Assembly: GCF_001577305.1 (NCBI RefSeq)
Contig: NZ_CP014518.1
Span: 620,001 to 684,000 of the forward strand
Reading direction: 5' to 3'
DNA from: Sinomonas atrocyanea
Lineage (GTDB): Bacteria > Actinomycetota > Actinomycetes > Actinomycetales > Micrococcaceae
DNA length: 64,000 nt
The notes beneath the pieces are model-generated. The model searched no databases. It was not told where the DNA came from and saw only the letters and a list, made by a program, of their open reading frames with translations. Made by a program: the position numbers and the translations under genes. Numbering within the stretch: position 1 is the first letter of the stretch; each line of letters starts with the position of its first letter. Positions 1 to 8,001 of this stretch are shown piece after piece.

Positions 1-1599
1 GATCTGGCCCGCGAGCATGCGTTCGACCGTGATGGCGGTGTGCACGAGGTCCGCGCGGTGCTTGGGGAACAGGACGCCCTGGGAGACCTCGCCCACCTGG
101 TGGCCGGCGCGGCCCACGCGCTGGAGCCCGGAGGCGACCGAGGGCGGGGACTCGACCTGGATGACGAGGTCCACGAGCCCCATGTCGATGCCGAGCTCGA
201 GGCTGCTCGTGGCGACGACGCAGCGCAGGCGCCCCGTCTTGAGATCGTCCTCGATCTGGGCCCGCTGCTCCTTGGAGACGGACCCGTGGTGGGCCCGCGC
301 CAGCACCGGCTCCGCCCCCGCGCTCTGGCCCGCCTGCGCCATCATCTCCGCCGGCGTGCGGCGGGCCAGCGTCGCGGCGACAGCCTCGGCGGCCTGCCCC
401 GCGGTGGTGGTCCCGCGCTCCTGCCCCGACGCGGAGCCGTCGGGGAGGGGCTCGTCCCACACGCTCGGCTGCATCCGCTCGGCGTAGATCTCGTTGAGCC
501 GGCCCGTGAGCCGCTCGGCGAGCCGGCGCGAGTTGGAGAACACGATCGTGGACCGGTTCGCGAGGACCAGGTCGACGATCTTCTCCTCGACGTGCGGCCA
601 GATCGACGCCTGCGGCTGCAGGCCCGAGGCGGGCCCGGCGTCGTGGGCTGCGGCGGCTCCCTGCAGGTCGCTCATGTCCTCGACCGGGACGGTGACCGTG
701 AGCTCCCACGTTTTGGCCGCCGGTGGCGCCACGACCTCGCACGGGGCCCGGCCGGCGAGGAACTGGGCCACGAGCTCCTTGGGCTCCACCGTCGCGGAGA
801 GCCCGATCCGCTGCGCCGGCCTCGGCAGGATCGCGTCGAGGCGCTCGAGGGTCACGGCGAGGTGGGCGCCGCGCTTGGTGCCTGCAACGGCGTGCACCTC
901 GTCCACGATCACGGTCTCGACCTGGGAGAGCGTCTCGCGGGCCTGCGAGGTCAGCATGAGGTACAGCGACTCGGGGGTGGTGATGAGGATGTCCGGGGGG
1001 TTCGAGAGCAGCGCCCGCCGGTCCGACGCGGACGTGTCCCCGCTGCGCACGCCCACGCTGACCTCGGGCACCTCGACTCCCAGGCGCCGCGCGGTCTGGG
1101 AGATGCCGATGAGGGGCGCGCGGAGGTTCCGCTCGACGTCGACGCCGAGGGCCTTCAGCGGCGAGATGTACAGGACCTTCGTGTGGTTCTTGGGCGCACG
1201 ACGCCGGCCCCCGCCTCCCGCTGTCCCCGTGCCTTGGGCGGGGGCCGGCTCCAGCTCCGAGGTGCCGAGGCCGGGAAGGGCCGCGTCCCCGTGCCGGGAC
1301 GGCGCAGAAGGCGGGCCGGCAGCGCCGGGCGGGGCGGCGCCGTCGTGCGCCAGGAGGCGGTCGAGCGAGAAGAGGAAGGCCGCGAGCGTCTTGCCCGAGC
1401 CGGTGGGGGCCACGACGAGCGCATGCCGCCCGGAGGAGATGGCCTCCCAGGCGCCGGCCTGCGCGGGCGTCGGATGGCGGAAGGCGCCGAGGAACCACTC
1501 GCGCGTGGCAGCGCCGAAGCGGTCCAGCACCGCCGCGTCTCCGGCTGCCACGGCCGGGCCCTCCTGAACGCCCTGTCTCACCCGACCATCATCCTCCAT
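1..1599 (-). CDS. lhr: Lhr-family ATP-dependent DNA helicase, N-terminal 533 codons
   Basis: Superfamily 2 DEAD/DEAH helicase, partial: the frame is open to the window edge, so the C-terminal part lies outside. Seen: the ATG reads MEDDGRVRQG; Walker A APTGSGKT near residues 64-71; motif II DEVH near 233-236; motif III SAT near 268-270; and the motif VI region SGLQRVGRAGH near the end of the visible part, with the preceding PPSVASG typical of Lhr. A Pro/Gly-rich insertion at about 85-138 separates motif I from motif Ia and looks disordered. Lhr proteins are usually very long (about 1,500 residues) 3'-5' helicases linked to DNA repair in actinobacteria. The upstream 580 bases hold no gene but contain unusual repeats. 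No frameshift is visible. The helicase family call is firm; the exact cellular role is inference. Confidence 0.93.
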   Translation of the reverse strand, partial: MEDDGRVRQGVQEGPAVAAGDAAVLDRFGAATREWFLGAFRHPTPAQAGAWEAISSGRHALVVAPTGSGKTLAAFLFSLDRLLAHDGAAPPGAAGPPSAPSRHGDAALPGLGTSELEPAPAQGTGTAGGGGRRRAPKNHTKVLYISPLKALGVDVERNLRAPLIGISQTARRLGVEVPEVSVGVRSGDTSASDRRALLSNPPDILITTPESLYLMLTSQARETLSQVETVIVDEVHAVAGTKRGAHLAVTLERLDAILPRPAQRIGLSATVEPKELVAQFLAGRAPCEVVAPPAAKTWELTVTVPVEDMSDLQGAAAAHDAGPASGLQPQASIWPHVEEKIVDLVLANRSTIVFSNSRRLAERLTGRLNEIYAERMQPSVWDEPLPDGSASGQERGTTTAGQAAEAVAATLARRTPAEMMAQAGQSAGAEPVLARAHHGSVSKEQRAQIEDDLKTGRLRCVVATSSLELGIDMGLVDLVIQVESPPSVASGLQRVGRAGHQVGEVSQGVLFPKHRADLVHTAITVERMLAGQI

Positions 1600-1747
1600 G
1601 CCTCCGACATCCCTGCGTCGCCGGCCCAGACGGTCGGAGCGCCCGCGAGGCCGGGTGGTGGCGCGGCGGGAGTGCCGTTGCCGGCAAGAAGCGCGCGTTT
1701 CGGGCACTTCTGGGCGGGAAGCGGAGTTCTGGCCAGCGGGTGGGAGC

Positions 1748-1816
1748 TGCGGAAGTGCACTTCTCGCGGTGCAGTGCGCCTCCGGCGAACTAGGCGGCGA
1801 GAAGTGCACTTCCGCA
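1748..1816. repeat. perfect 20-bp inverted repeat with nested palindromes
   Basis: The arms at 1748-1767 and 1797-1816 are exact reverse complements over 20 bases, separated by 29 bases. Each arm contains the 12-bp palindrome GAAGTGCACTTC (1752-1763 and 1801-1812), so the two identical palindromes have centres 49 bp apart. It lies about 150 bases upstream of the lhr start, in a gene-free stretch. It could be a large hairpin, a pair of operator sites, or a mobile-element remnant. No protein is assigned to it. Confidence 0.8.
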
Positions 1817-1858
1817 TAGGCACTCCGGCGGCGAGAACGCCGACGGCGGCGAGCGGCC

Positions 1859-2030
1859 GACGTCGTGCGCGGAGGGCCCAAGGGCCGCCACCCATGGCCC
1901 GACGTCGCGCACCCCTCGGATGACCTCGCGGTCCCCGATGTCGCGCCCCACGGGGCGACGTCGCGTACCCAGGGGCGACGTCGCGTACCCACGGCCCGAC
2001 GTCGCGCCCCCACGGCCCGACGTCGCGCGT
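1859..2030. repeat. phased tandem repeat, core GACGTCGCG every 20-21 bp
   Basis: Copies of the palindrome-containing core GACGTCGCG or close variants begin at 1859, 1901, 1922, 1937, 1957, 1977, 1998 and 2019. Most spacings are 20 or 21 bp (two helical turns), the first gap is 42, and one is 15. Linkers resemble TACCCACGGCC. The stretch is gene-free and lies between lhr and the lipoprotein terminator. Cores on one helical face suggest a protein-binding array, but this is inference. The overlapping short ORFs look like artefacts of the repeat. Confidence 0.75.
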
Positions 2031-2103
2031 CCGCGCCCCGACCCTGGGCCCCCGGCCATCCCTCCGCCGCAGCGCCGGCGCTCGCGGCCACCCGACAGAG
2101 AGA

Positions 2104-2147
2104 GGCCGAGGCGTCCGCCGGAGCACTGCCCGGCGGACACCTCGGCC
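2104..2147 (-). terminator. strong hairpin terminator after the lipoprotein gene
   Basis: The arm 2104-2121 pairs with 2130-2147 around an 8-base loop, giving 17 pairs and one mismatch, very GC-rich. It sits 31 bases past the stop codon of the minus-strand lipoprotein gene. There is no long U tract, as is common in high-GC actinobacteria. Confidence 0.75.
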
Positions 2148-2178
2148 CCAGTTGCGCGGAATCTGTCCGCGGGGAGGA

Positions 2179-2814
2179 TCAGGAAGGCTGGAAGGCGCGC
2201 AGCGTCAGCAGGTGGATGTCGCTGTTAGAGCAGGCCATGACCTGGGCGGGGATGAAGAGCGACCCGTAGTCCTCGGGCGGGTACACCCGGTAGCCCGCGG
2301 CGTCGACCGTGGTGCAGCCGGTGTAGTTGCCGGCCTGGTGCAGCCCGAAGTCGGCCGCGCCGCTCTGGCCGGGCTGCAGCACGATCGGCACGACGGGCAC
2401 CGACGTGTCGCGGTCCGCCGGGGCGCCGATCGGGGCGCCGGTGGGGCCGTTGGTCAGGGACACGCCGGCGAAACCCTCGAGCAGACAGGGCGACTGGGAG
2501 ACGTTCTTGAGGGCGATCTTCTGGTAGACCGTCCCCGCGGCCCCGCCCGCCCCCGGCTGGAGGCTGCCCTGGAGCTGGTTCGAGACGCACCGGGCGACCC
2601 CGCCGGCGGTGGAGGGCGCAGGGCTGCCCGTGCCCGGGGTCGCGCTGTCGGAGCCTGTCGGAGTGCCGCTGGACGAGGAACTGGCACTCGAGGACGCGCT
2701 CGGCGATGCGGAGGAGGGCGACGCGGCCGGTTGGGCGCCCGAGCCACAGCCGGCCAGCACCGCTGCGAGGGCGAGCGGGGAGAGGAATGCGAGGCTGCGC
2801 TGGACGCGGTTCAT
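2179..2814 (-). CDS. secreted lipoprotein with DUF4232-like domain
   Basis: A 211-residue protein. The ATG at 2814 (MNRVQRS) is chosen because it starts a clear lipoprotein signal peptide with lipobox LAGC near residue 22. The frame stays open upstream but enters the next gene's antisense. After the Cys comes a Ser/Thr/Pro/Gly-rich tether (about 25-75), then a compact domain with RCVSNQLQGSL, ALKNVSQSPCLLEGFAGVSL and a final GCTTVD/MACSN segment. This pattern fits DUF4232 (extracellular, function unknown) with paired cysteines. It is likely anchored on the outer face of the membrane. It lies downstream of the molybdoenzyme gene on the same strand, 119 bases away, so co-transcription is possible. 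No ligand can be inferred. Confidence 0.85.
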   Translation of the reverse strand: MNRVQRSLAFLSPLALAAVLAGCGSGAQPAASPSSASPSASSSASSSSSGTPTGSDSATPGTGSPAPSTAGGVARCVSNQLQGSLQPGAGGAAGTVYQKIALKNVSQSPCLLEGFAGVSLTNGPTGAPIGAPADRDTSVPVVPIVLQPGQSGAADFGLHQAGNYTGCTTVDAAGYRVYPPEDYGSLFIPAQVMACSNSDIHLLTLRAFQPS

Positions 2815-2933
2815 AATCCCACAATTCACTCCCGTCACACTGGCGTCAAGGCACGACACGGCCACAGTACGGCCACGGCGCTTTGCCGTGTGCGTCAGGG
2901 TCGGCGGCGGGAGCCGTCCGCTGCCGGGCAGGC

Positions 2934-4055
2934 TCAGGCCACGACCTCGACCGTCATCTCCTGGACCGCGTTGTTGCCCATGCCCTGGTACGTCCAGGCC
3001 TGCTCGAGGGGCTGGACCCTGCCGGCGGCGTCGGTGGCCCGGCTCGCGAGCGTGTGGGGCCCGGGGACCGCGACCCAGACCACGCTGAACTCCTGCCAGG
3101 CGTGCTTCCCGGTCGGCGGCTCCACGTGCGCATCGGTCCAGACCCCATCGATGGCGACTTCGACCCGGACCACCGGCCCCTCGCCGGACCAGGCCCTGCC
3201 CCGCAGCATGATGGGACCGGCGTCGAGCGAACGCCGCCGCGTGAAGAAGTCCGGCAGGCCGGGCGGCACCAGCAGCGAGCGGACGCGCATTCGGGTGACG
3301 GGCTCGCCGGGGTCCTCGGCGCCCTGCGAATACCGGTACGTGCGCTCGTTCTGGAATGTGTGCGCCGGCCGGTCGAGCACCTCGATCGAGGTGAGCCATT
3401 TGACGCTCGCCATCCCGTACCAGCCCGGCACCAGGAGGCGCAGCGGAAACCCGTGCTGGGGCGGGAGCGGCTGGCCGCCCATCTCATAGGCGAGGAGCAC
3501 GTGCTCGTCCATCGCCTCATCGGCAGTCAGCGAGCGGGCGTAGTCCTGTTCGAGGCCAGCTTGGACCCCGCGGTCGGCGCCGGTGAAGACCAGGTCGACG
3601 GCCTCCGCCGCAAGGCCGGCTTCCTCCAGGATCGGGGCCAGCGGCGTCCCGGTCCACTCCGCGGTGCCGACGGCGCCCGTGTCCCACGGGATGCTCGGCG
3701 GCCGGGGCTCGAGACGTCCCCTCCCGTTGCCCGCGCACTCAAGGGTGACGGCCGCCGTGCGGCGCGGGCGGCGGCGGAGATCGCTCAGGGTGAGCTCGAG
3801 GGGATGCTCGACCGCACCGTGGATCCGCAGGCGCCACGTTTCGGGGTCGAGGTAGGGGATGTCGAAGTGGACCACGGTGTAGTGCAGGCCGGGCGGCGTC
3901 AGCGGCCATCGGAGCGCCTCGAGCGGGGCGGAGTGGTTGCGGCGGGCGAGCTCGAGCTCCTCGGCGGTCAGGGGCCCCGTGCTGGGCGGGTTCGGTGCCG
4001 GTGCGGCCGTCTCGTGCCGGTGCGGCCGATGCTGGGTGCTGATCTTGGCGCGCAT
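2934..4055 (-). CDS. sulfite-oxidase-like molybdopterin oxidoreductase
   Basis: A 373-residue protein with an N-terminal oxidoreductase molybdopterin-binding domain (about 40-215) and a C-terminal Mo-cofactor dimerisation/Ig-like domain (about 245-370). The Mo-ligand cysteine is visible in TLECAGNGR (Cys107). PGWYGMASVKWL and the dimerisation-domain segment VEVAIDGVW are typical of the sulfite oxidase superfamily. There is no signal or TAT peptide: the first 25 residues are His/Pro-rich and polar, so the protein should be cytoplasmic, unlike many periplasmic YedY/SorA relatives. No heme b5 domain is present, so electrons go to an unknown acceptor. Substrate (sulfite or a sulfoxide) cannot be read from sequence. 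Confidence 0.9.
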   Translation of the reverse strand: MRAKISTQHRPHRHETAAPAPNPPSTGPLTAEELELARRNHSAPLEALRWPLTPPGLHYTVVHFDIPYLDPETWRLRIHGAVEHPLELTLSDLRRRPRRTAAVTLECAGNGRGRLEPRPPSIPWDTGAVGTAEWTGTPLAPILEEAGLAAEAVDLVFTGADRGVQAGLEQDYARSLTADEAMDEHVLLAYEMGGQPLPPQHGFPLRLLVPGWYGMASVKWLTSIEVLDRPAHTFQNERTYRYSQGAEDPGEPVTRMRVRSLLVPPGLPDFFTRRRSLDAGPIMLRGRAWSGEGPVVRVEVAIDGVWTDAHVEPPTGKHAWQEFSVVWVAVPGPHTLASRATDAAGRVQPLEQAWTYQGMGNNAVQEMTVEVVA

Positions 4056-4128
4056 GCGGCCAGTGTGGGCTTGACCGCCGACGGTGTCCAGAGCTGCAGC
4101 CTCATCCCCCCGGGGCCCGGGCCGCAGC

Positions 4129-5316
4129 CTACTGCGCGGGCTGGGCGCCCCCGTCAGCCGGGGCAGCTGATCCCGGTGCCGACCCCGCAGCGGCGGCGCG
4201 TTTGGCGGCCCAGGAGGCTGCCGCCGTCGTGCTTCCGATCGTGAGGAGCGCGCCGAGGAGCAGTGCCGCGTCCTCGCCCGGCGCCAGGACGCCGAGACTG
4301 CGCCCGATCGTCGCGGCAGCCACCGGGACCCCGAGCTGGGCTGCCGAACCGATGGCGAACGGCAGGGGGAGCCCCGTCACGCGGTTCACGGCGTGCGCGG
4401 CGACAGCGCCGAGGCCGATCAGGAGCCCCAGGACGATCATCTGCGGGTGTCCGCCGAGCTGGCGCAGGTCGATGGAGGCGCCGAGCCACACGAAGAACAC
4501 GGGTCCCAGGAAGCCGTCGTTGAGGGCGAAGAGCTGGCGTGCGAGTCTCCGGGGCTCGCCCACGGCGGAGACCGCGAGGCCGAACGCGAAGCCCGCGAGC
4601 ATGATCGACACGTGCGTGAACGCGGCGAGGCCTGCCAGCGCGAACAGGATTGAGAGCTGGATGCGCAGCTCCAGGGCGAACTTGCGCTCCTCGGAGACGC
4701 TGTGGAGGCGCTGCCGCGACCCGTCCCTCTCGAAGTGCCTCAGTGCCCACCAGAGCACAAGGGCGCAGACGGCCAAGGCGGACGCCCCGATCGCCTTGGG
4801 CCCGGCGTTGGCCGGGTCGATCGCGAGGGGGAGCGCCACGATCGCGGCCACGTCGGCAAGCGCAACCTGGGCCGTGAGCTCGAGGACGCTGCGGCCCGTG
4901 AGCCTGAGCGAATCGACGATCGGCAGCACGAGCGCTGCGGAGGACGAGGCCATGAGGACCACGTACAGGGGCGCGTTGGCTGAGCCGATCAGGAGGGCGA
5001 TCCCGATCCCGAGCGCGGCGGCAACCACGGACGTCACGACCATGCGGAGGGCCCCTTTGCCCACCGCCGCCCGGATGGTCCTGTCCCGCATCGGCACATG
5101 GGTGCCCGCCACGAACATCATGAGGGCGAAGCCGAGGTCCGCGAGGAAGGTCAGGGTCTCGTTGCCGGAGTCGACCCAGCCCAAGAGGGACTTGCCGGTG
5201 ATGACGCCCGCGATGAGCTCACCCAGCACGAGCGGCAGATGCCAGGACCTCTTGGCCGCGAGCGCCGGACCGAGCAGCGCGACGATGCAGATGAGGGACA
5301 GCTCGACGAAGGACAC
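4129..5316 (-). CDS. cation:proton antiporter, CPA2/KefB-type membrane domain
   Basis: A 395-residue polytopic membrane protein with roughly 11-12 hydrophobic segments across its length (for example IVALLGPALAA, FALMMFVAGTHV, ALGIGIALLIG, AAIVALPLAI). It fits the Na+/H+ exchanger domain family PF00999. It lacks a C-terminal TrkA-N/RCK domain and ends in an Ala/Gly/Pro-rich tail. Likely role: monovalent cation/proton exchange for pH or ion homeostasis; the ion is not predictable. The start is GTG at 5316, 13 bases after the stop of the 45-residue mini-ORF upstream, with only a weak Shine-Dalgarno. No in-frame ATG lies just upstream. Confidence 0.88.
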   Translation of the reverse strand: MSFVELSLICIVALLGPALAAKRSWHLPLVLGELIAGVITGKSLLGWVDSGNETLTFLADLGFALMMFVAGTHVPMRDRTIRAAVGKGALRMVVTSVVAAALGIGIALLIGSANAPLYVVLMASSSAALVLPIVDSLRLTGRSVLELTAQVALADVAAIVALPLAIDPANAGPKAIGASALAVCALVLWWALRHFERDGSRQRLHSVSEERKFALELRIQLSILFALAGLAAFTHVSIMLAGFAFGLAVSAVGEPRRLARQLFALNDGFLGPVFFVWLGASIDLRQLGGHPQMIVLGLLIGLGAVAAHAVNRVTGLPLPFAIGSAAQLGVPVAAATIGRSLGVLAPGEDAALLLGALLTIGSTTAAASWAAKRAAAAGSAPGSAAPADGGAQPAQ

Positions 5317-5329
5317 GGTGTCGCTGGTT

Positions 5330-5467
5330 TCACTCGTTCCGGGCCCGCACGTCCGCGATCATGACGGGGATGTCGGTGTTCTCGTCCGTGTGGTGGCTCG
5401 CGCAGAGGTAGGACTCCGCGGCGGGGCAGTTGTGCTCCCGGGGCTCGTCGAGCCATTTCACGGCCAT
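5330..5467 (-). pseudogene. 45-residue mini-ORF, probable internally deleted gene
   Basis: The ATG at 5467 opens 45 codons (starting MAVKWLDEPREHNCPAA, ending DVRARNE) directly upstream of the antiporter. From memory, related actinobacteria carry a protein of roughly 120 residues that begins MAVxWLDEPxEHDYPAA and ends near YHRVCASYHxDENTDIP. Here the N-terminal part runs straight into CASHHTDENTDIP, as if about 80 middle residues had been lost in frame. The alternative is a genuine small protein: the Cys/His pattern HNC-x7-C-x2-HH could bind zinc. I favour the deletion remnant, but the comparison is recalled, not searched. Confidence 0.5.
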
Positions 5468-5582
5468 GGGGGTCCCTCTCGTGTCGACACCGTGGGCGGA
5501 ATACTACGCCGGACGCCGGAGAACACGCAGGAGGCGACCGGCCGGCTGCCGCTGCGCGCCGGGCGCTTGCTCCCGAGGGATG

Positions 5583-5627
5583 ACGAAGGCCCCGGGCTCC
5601 GCATTCCGCGGTTCCCGGGGCCTTCGT
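5583..5627 (-). terminator. terminator after tRNA-Ser(CGA)
   Basis: A perfect 14-bp stem, 5583-5596 (acgaaggccccggg) with 5614-5627, and a 17-base loop, starting 7 bases beyond the 3' end of the minus-strand tRNA gene. Confidence 0.8.
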
Positions 5628-5633
5628 GCTGGG

Positions 5634-5718
5634 CGGTGGTGGAGGGATTTGAACCCCCGTTGGGTTGCCCCAAACATCATTTCGAGTGATGCACCTTCGG
5701 CCGCTCGGACACACCACC
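5634..5718 (-). tRNA. tRNA-Ser(CGA)
   Basis: Read on the minus strand the gene begins GGTGGTGTGTCCGAGCGG. It has a 7-bp acceptor (GGTGGTG/CACCACC), anticodon stem CATCA/TGATG around loop CTCGAAA (anticodon CGA, decoding UCG), a long variable arm (TTGGGGCAACCCAA) typical of serine tRNAs, and T-loop TTCAAAT. The discriminator is G. CCA is not encoded. About 85 nt. Confidence 0.95.
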
Positions 5719-5807
5719 AGCAGGCATCTACTCTACCGACATGAGCCGCCGAGTCCAAACTGGGGGCCAGGAACGCCCGCACGGGGTGTCTCGGCGTCGT
5801 CCTGCCG

Positions 5808-6716
5808 TCACGGCAGGTAGGCCGTGGCGGTCCACAGATGCACGAGCGCGTAGGCGCGGTACGGGCGCCACGCCTCCGCGCGGCGGGCGGCCTCGCGCGC
5901 GCTGATGCCGCCGAGGGCGCGGCGCAGCACGAGGTCGCCGGGCGCGAAGGCGTCTGGGCACCCGGTGCGGACCTCGAGGTAGTCGGCGGTCCACGGTCCG
6001 ACCCCGGGGACCGCGAGCAGTTCGCCCCGCGTGAGCCGCAGGCCGGCGTCTCCGGGGGCGTGGCCCCGGTCCGCGAAGGCCTCCGCGAGGGCGCGGACAG
6101 TCCGGGCGCGGGAGGACGTCAGGCCGACGGCGGCCTGGAGTTCCTCCGGGCGCACCTCGGCGAGCGCTGCGGCGGTGGGGAACCGGACGAGCCCACCGGG
6201 GCCGGGCCGCCCGTAGTCGGCGACGAGCCGTCCGGCGAAGGTGCGGCCCGCCGCGAGGGAGACCTGCTGGCCGAGCACGGTCGTCACTGCTGTCTGGAAC
6301 GCATCCGTGGTTCCCGTGACCCGCAGCGCTGGCCGGGCGTCCACGAGGGGCCTGAGGAAGGGGTCTTCGCGCAGGGCCGCGCGGACCACCTCCAGATCGG
6401 TCGTGAGGTCCAGCCAGGCGCCCACCACCGCGATCACGGCCGCCACGTGCGTCCGGGCTGCGTGGATGGTGAGGTCCACCCCGTCGGGGTCAAGGCGCAC
6501 GGAGACGGCGACCGGTCCCTGCGCGACGTGGATGAGCCGCTCATGGGTTCCCGTGCCGAGGTCCGTGCGCTCGGCGCCCGGCACGGTGTGGGCCGCGAGG
6601 CTCGCGAGCATCGCGGTGGAGGCGAGGCCGCCGGGGGCCTCGAGCCGAATGGAGGCCGGGGCGGCAGCGCCGACGCGCTCAGCCACTCCCGGCGCCGCGT
6701 CGCTGCGCTCTGCCAC
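5808..6716 (-). CDS. alkA: DNA-3-methyladenine glycosylase II, AlkA-like
   Basis: A base-excision glycosylase of the HhH-GPD superfamily, about 302 residues. Seen: a C-terminal helix-hairpin-helix LLAVPGVGPWTADYL followed by the catalytic Asp in FAPGDLVLRRAL, and the upstream VTTVLGQQVSLAAGR helix typical of AlkA. An N-terminal AlkA-type domain starts near IRLEAPGG. It probably removes alkylated purines. The start is uncertain: GTG at 6716 is used, but GTG at 6731, overlapping the tag stop region, is equally possible; both place it directly after tag, so translational coupling is likely. Last gene of the alkylation-repair operon. The stop codon falls in the loop of a small hairpin (5801-5817, CCTGCCG-TCA-CGGCAGG). 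Confidence 0.9.
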   Translation of the reverse strand: MAERSDAAPGVAERVGAAAPASIRLEAPGGLASTAMLASLAAHTVPGAERTDLGTGTHERLIHVAQGPVAVSVRLDPDGVDLTIHAARTHVAAVIAVVGAWLDLTTDLEVVRAALREDPFLRPLVDARPALRVTGTTDAFQTAVTTVLGQQVSLAAGRTFAGRLVADYGRPGPGGLVRFPTAAALAEVRPEELQAAVGLTSSRARTVRALAEAFADRGHAPGDAGLRLTRGELLAVPGVGPWTADYLEVRTGCPDAFAPGDLVLRRALGGISAREAARRAEAWRPYRAYALVHLWTATAYLP

Positions 6717-6721
6717 GCGGG

Positions 6722-7318
6722 CTACGCCCACACGCCCGAGCTGCCGCGGCGATGGCTGCCCACAAGGTGGGTGTCGATGATGCCGATGGCCTCCATCAGT
6801 GCGAACATCGTGGTGGGCCCCACGAACGCGAAGCCCTTCTTGCGCAGGGCCTTCGAGAGCGCGATGGATTCCGGGGACGTGGACGGGATCTCGGCGAAGG
6901 AGGCGGGCGCGGGGGTCTCGGCGGGCTGGAAGGACCACACGAAGTCTGCGAGGCCGCCCTCCTCGCGCAGGGCGAGGGTGGCGCTGGCGTTCGTGATGGC
7001 GGCGTTGATCTTGGCCCGGTTGCGGACAATGCCCTCGTCGAGCATGAGCCGCTCCACGTCCTCGGGCGTGAACTCGGCGACGGCCTCGGGGTCGAAGCCG
7101 GCGAAGGCCTGGCGGAACGCGGGCCGCTTGCGCAGGATCGTGGCCCAGGACAGGCCGGCCTGGAAGCCCTCGAGGCAGATCCGCTCGTAGACGCCCTGCT
7201 CGTCGCGGACGGGCATGCCCCACTCCGTGTCGTAGTACTCGCGCAGGAGTGCGTCGGCGCTCGCCCAGAGTGGCCTGGAGAGGCCGTCCTCGCCGGTGAT
7301 CAGTGCTGCCTCGGCCAT
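6722..7318 (-). CDS. tag: DNA-3-methyladenine glycosylase I
   Basis: A 198-residue Tag-family glycosylase excising 3-methyladenine. Family signatures: REYYDTEWGMPV, YERICLEGFQAGLSWATILRKRPAFRQAF, RNRAKINAAITNA, KALRKKGFAFVGPTTMFALMEAIGIIDTH. Oddity: the zinc-snap ligands of E. coli Tag (Cys near the N-terminus, His in YHDNEWG) are not kept. The N-terminus has no Cys and the motif reads YYDTEWG, so this enzyme probably lacks that metal site or holds it differently. ATG at 7318 is preceded by a good Shine-Dalgarno (AAGGAGCACCCC) and lies 11 bases after the alkB stop. Confidence 0.93.
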   Translation of the reverse strand: MAEAALITGEDGLSRPLWASADALLREYYDTEWGMPVRDEQGVYERICLEGFQAGLSWATILRKRPAFRQAFAGFDPEAVAEFTPEDVERLMLDEGIVRNRAKINAAITNASATLALREEGGLADFVWSFQPAETPAPASFAEIPSTSPESIALSKALRKKGFAFVGPTTMFALMEAIGIIDTHLVGSHRRGSSGVWA

Positions 7319-7329
7319 GGGGTGCTCCT

Positions 7330-8001
7330 TCAGTCCAGTCCGGTGACGCGGAGGGTGATGTTGATGCGCCCGGTCCCGAGCCCGCACCCGGCGGGCGCGG
7401 TGTCCGGGTAGGTCTTCATGACGCCGTGGAAGGCGAGCCGCGCCGGGCCGCCGAACACGAAGAGGTCGCCGGAGGCCAGCACGAGGTCCTCGTAGGGCCG
7501 GCCCCGCGATTCGGGGTTGCCGAAGCGGAACAGGCAGCTGTCCCCTATGGACAGTGAGACGACCGGCTCCCGGGAGACCTCGTCCTTGTCCTGGTGCATG
7601 CCCATCCGCGCTGCGTCGTCGTAGTAGTTGACGAGGGCCGTGTCCGGAGCGTAGTCGCGGGCCGCCTCGCGGGGACCGTAGGCCTCGGCGACGGCGAGCC
7701 GTCCCACGCGCGCGAGCCAGTCGGGCAGAGGGAGCACCCGGGCACCGTTGACGTCGGTGGCCTCGCGCGTGTAGCGGTAGGGCTGCCAGTGCCAGCCCAG
7801 GCACACCGTCTTCACGGACATCTCGTGGCCCCTCACGGCGGCGGCCCGCGGCGGCACCGGGCCGGCGGACCACTCGCGGAACCGCTCGGCGATCCAGCCC
7901 TGCTGCTCGAGGGTGAGCCAGCCGGGCACATGCACGGCGCCCGGGACGAGTTCGCGGCGCGGCCTCTCGAGCAGTTCGTCGCCGAAGAGCGTGCCGCTCA
8001 C
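7330..8001 (-). CDS. alkB: AlkB-like 2-oxoglutarate/Fe(II) dioxygenase
   Basis: A 223-residue oxidative DNA demethylase of the AlkB family that reverses N-alkyl lesions such as 1-methyladenine. Iron ligands: the HxD motif in MGMHQDKDE and the distal His in LAFHGVMKTYPDT. The 2-oxoglutarate-binding Arg is in RINITLRVTG. NYYDDAARMGMHQDKDE is characteristic. Start is GTG at 8001, sharing GTGA with the stop of the upstream ogt gene, which implies translational coupling. An in-frame ATG further upstream (8127) would overlap ogt extensively and is rejected. Confidence 0.95.
   Translation of the reverse strand: MSGTLFGDELLERPRRELVPGAVHVPGWLTLEQQGWIAERFREWSAGPVPPRAAAVRGHEMSVKTVCLGWHWQPYRYTREATDVNGARVLPLPDWLARVGRLAVAEAYGPREAARDYAPDTALVNYYDDAARMGMHQDKDEVSREPVVSLSIGDSCLFRFGNPESRGRPYEDLVLASGDLFVFGGPARLAFHGVMKTYPDTAPAGCGLGTGRINITLRVTGLD

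Noticed and set aside
1859..2030. CRISPR or coding repeats in the GACGTCGCG stretch
   Set aside because: Spacing of 20-21 bp leaves only about 11-base linkers that are themselves similar; overlapping ORFs exist in several frames and strands with no protein signature.
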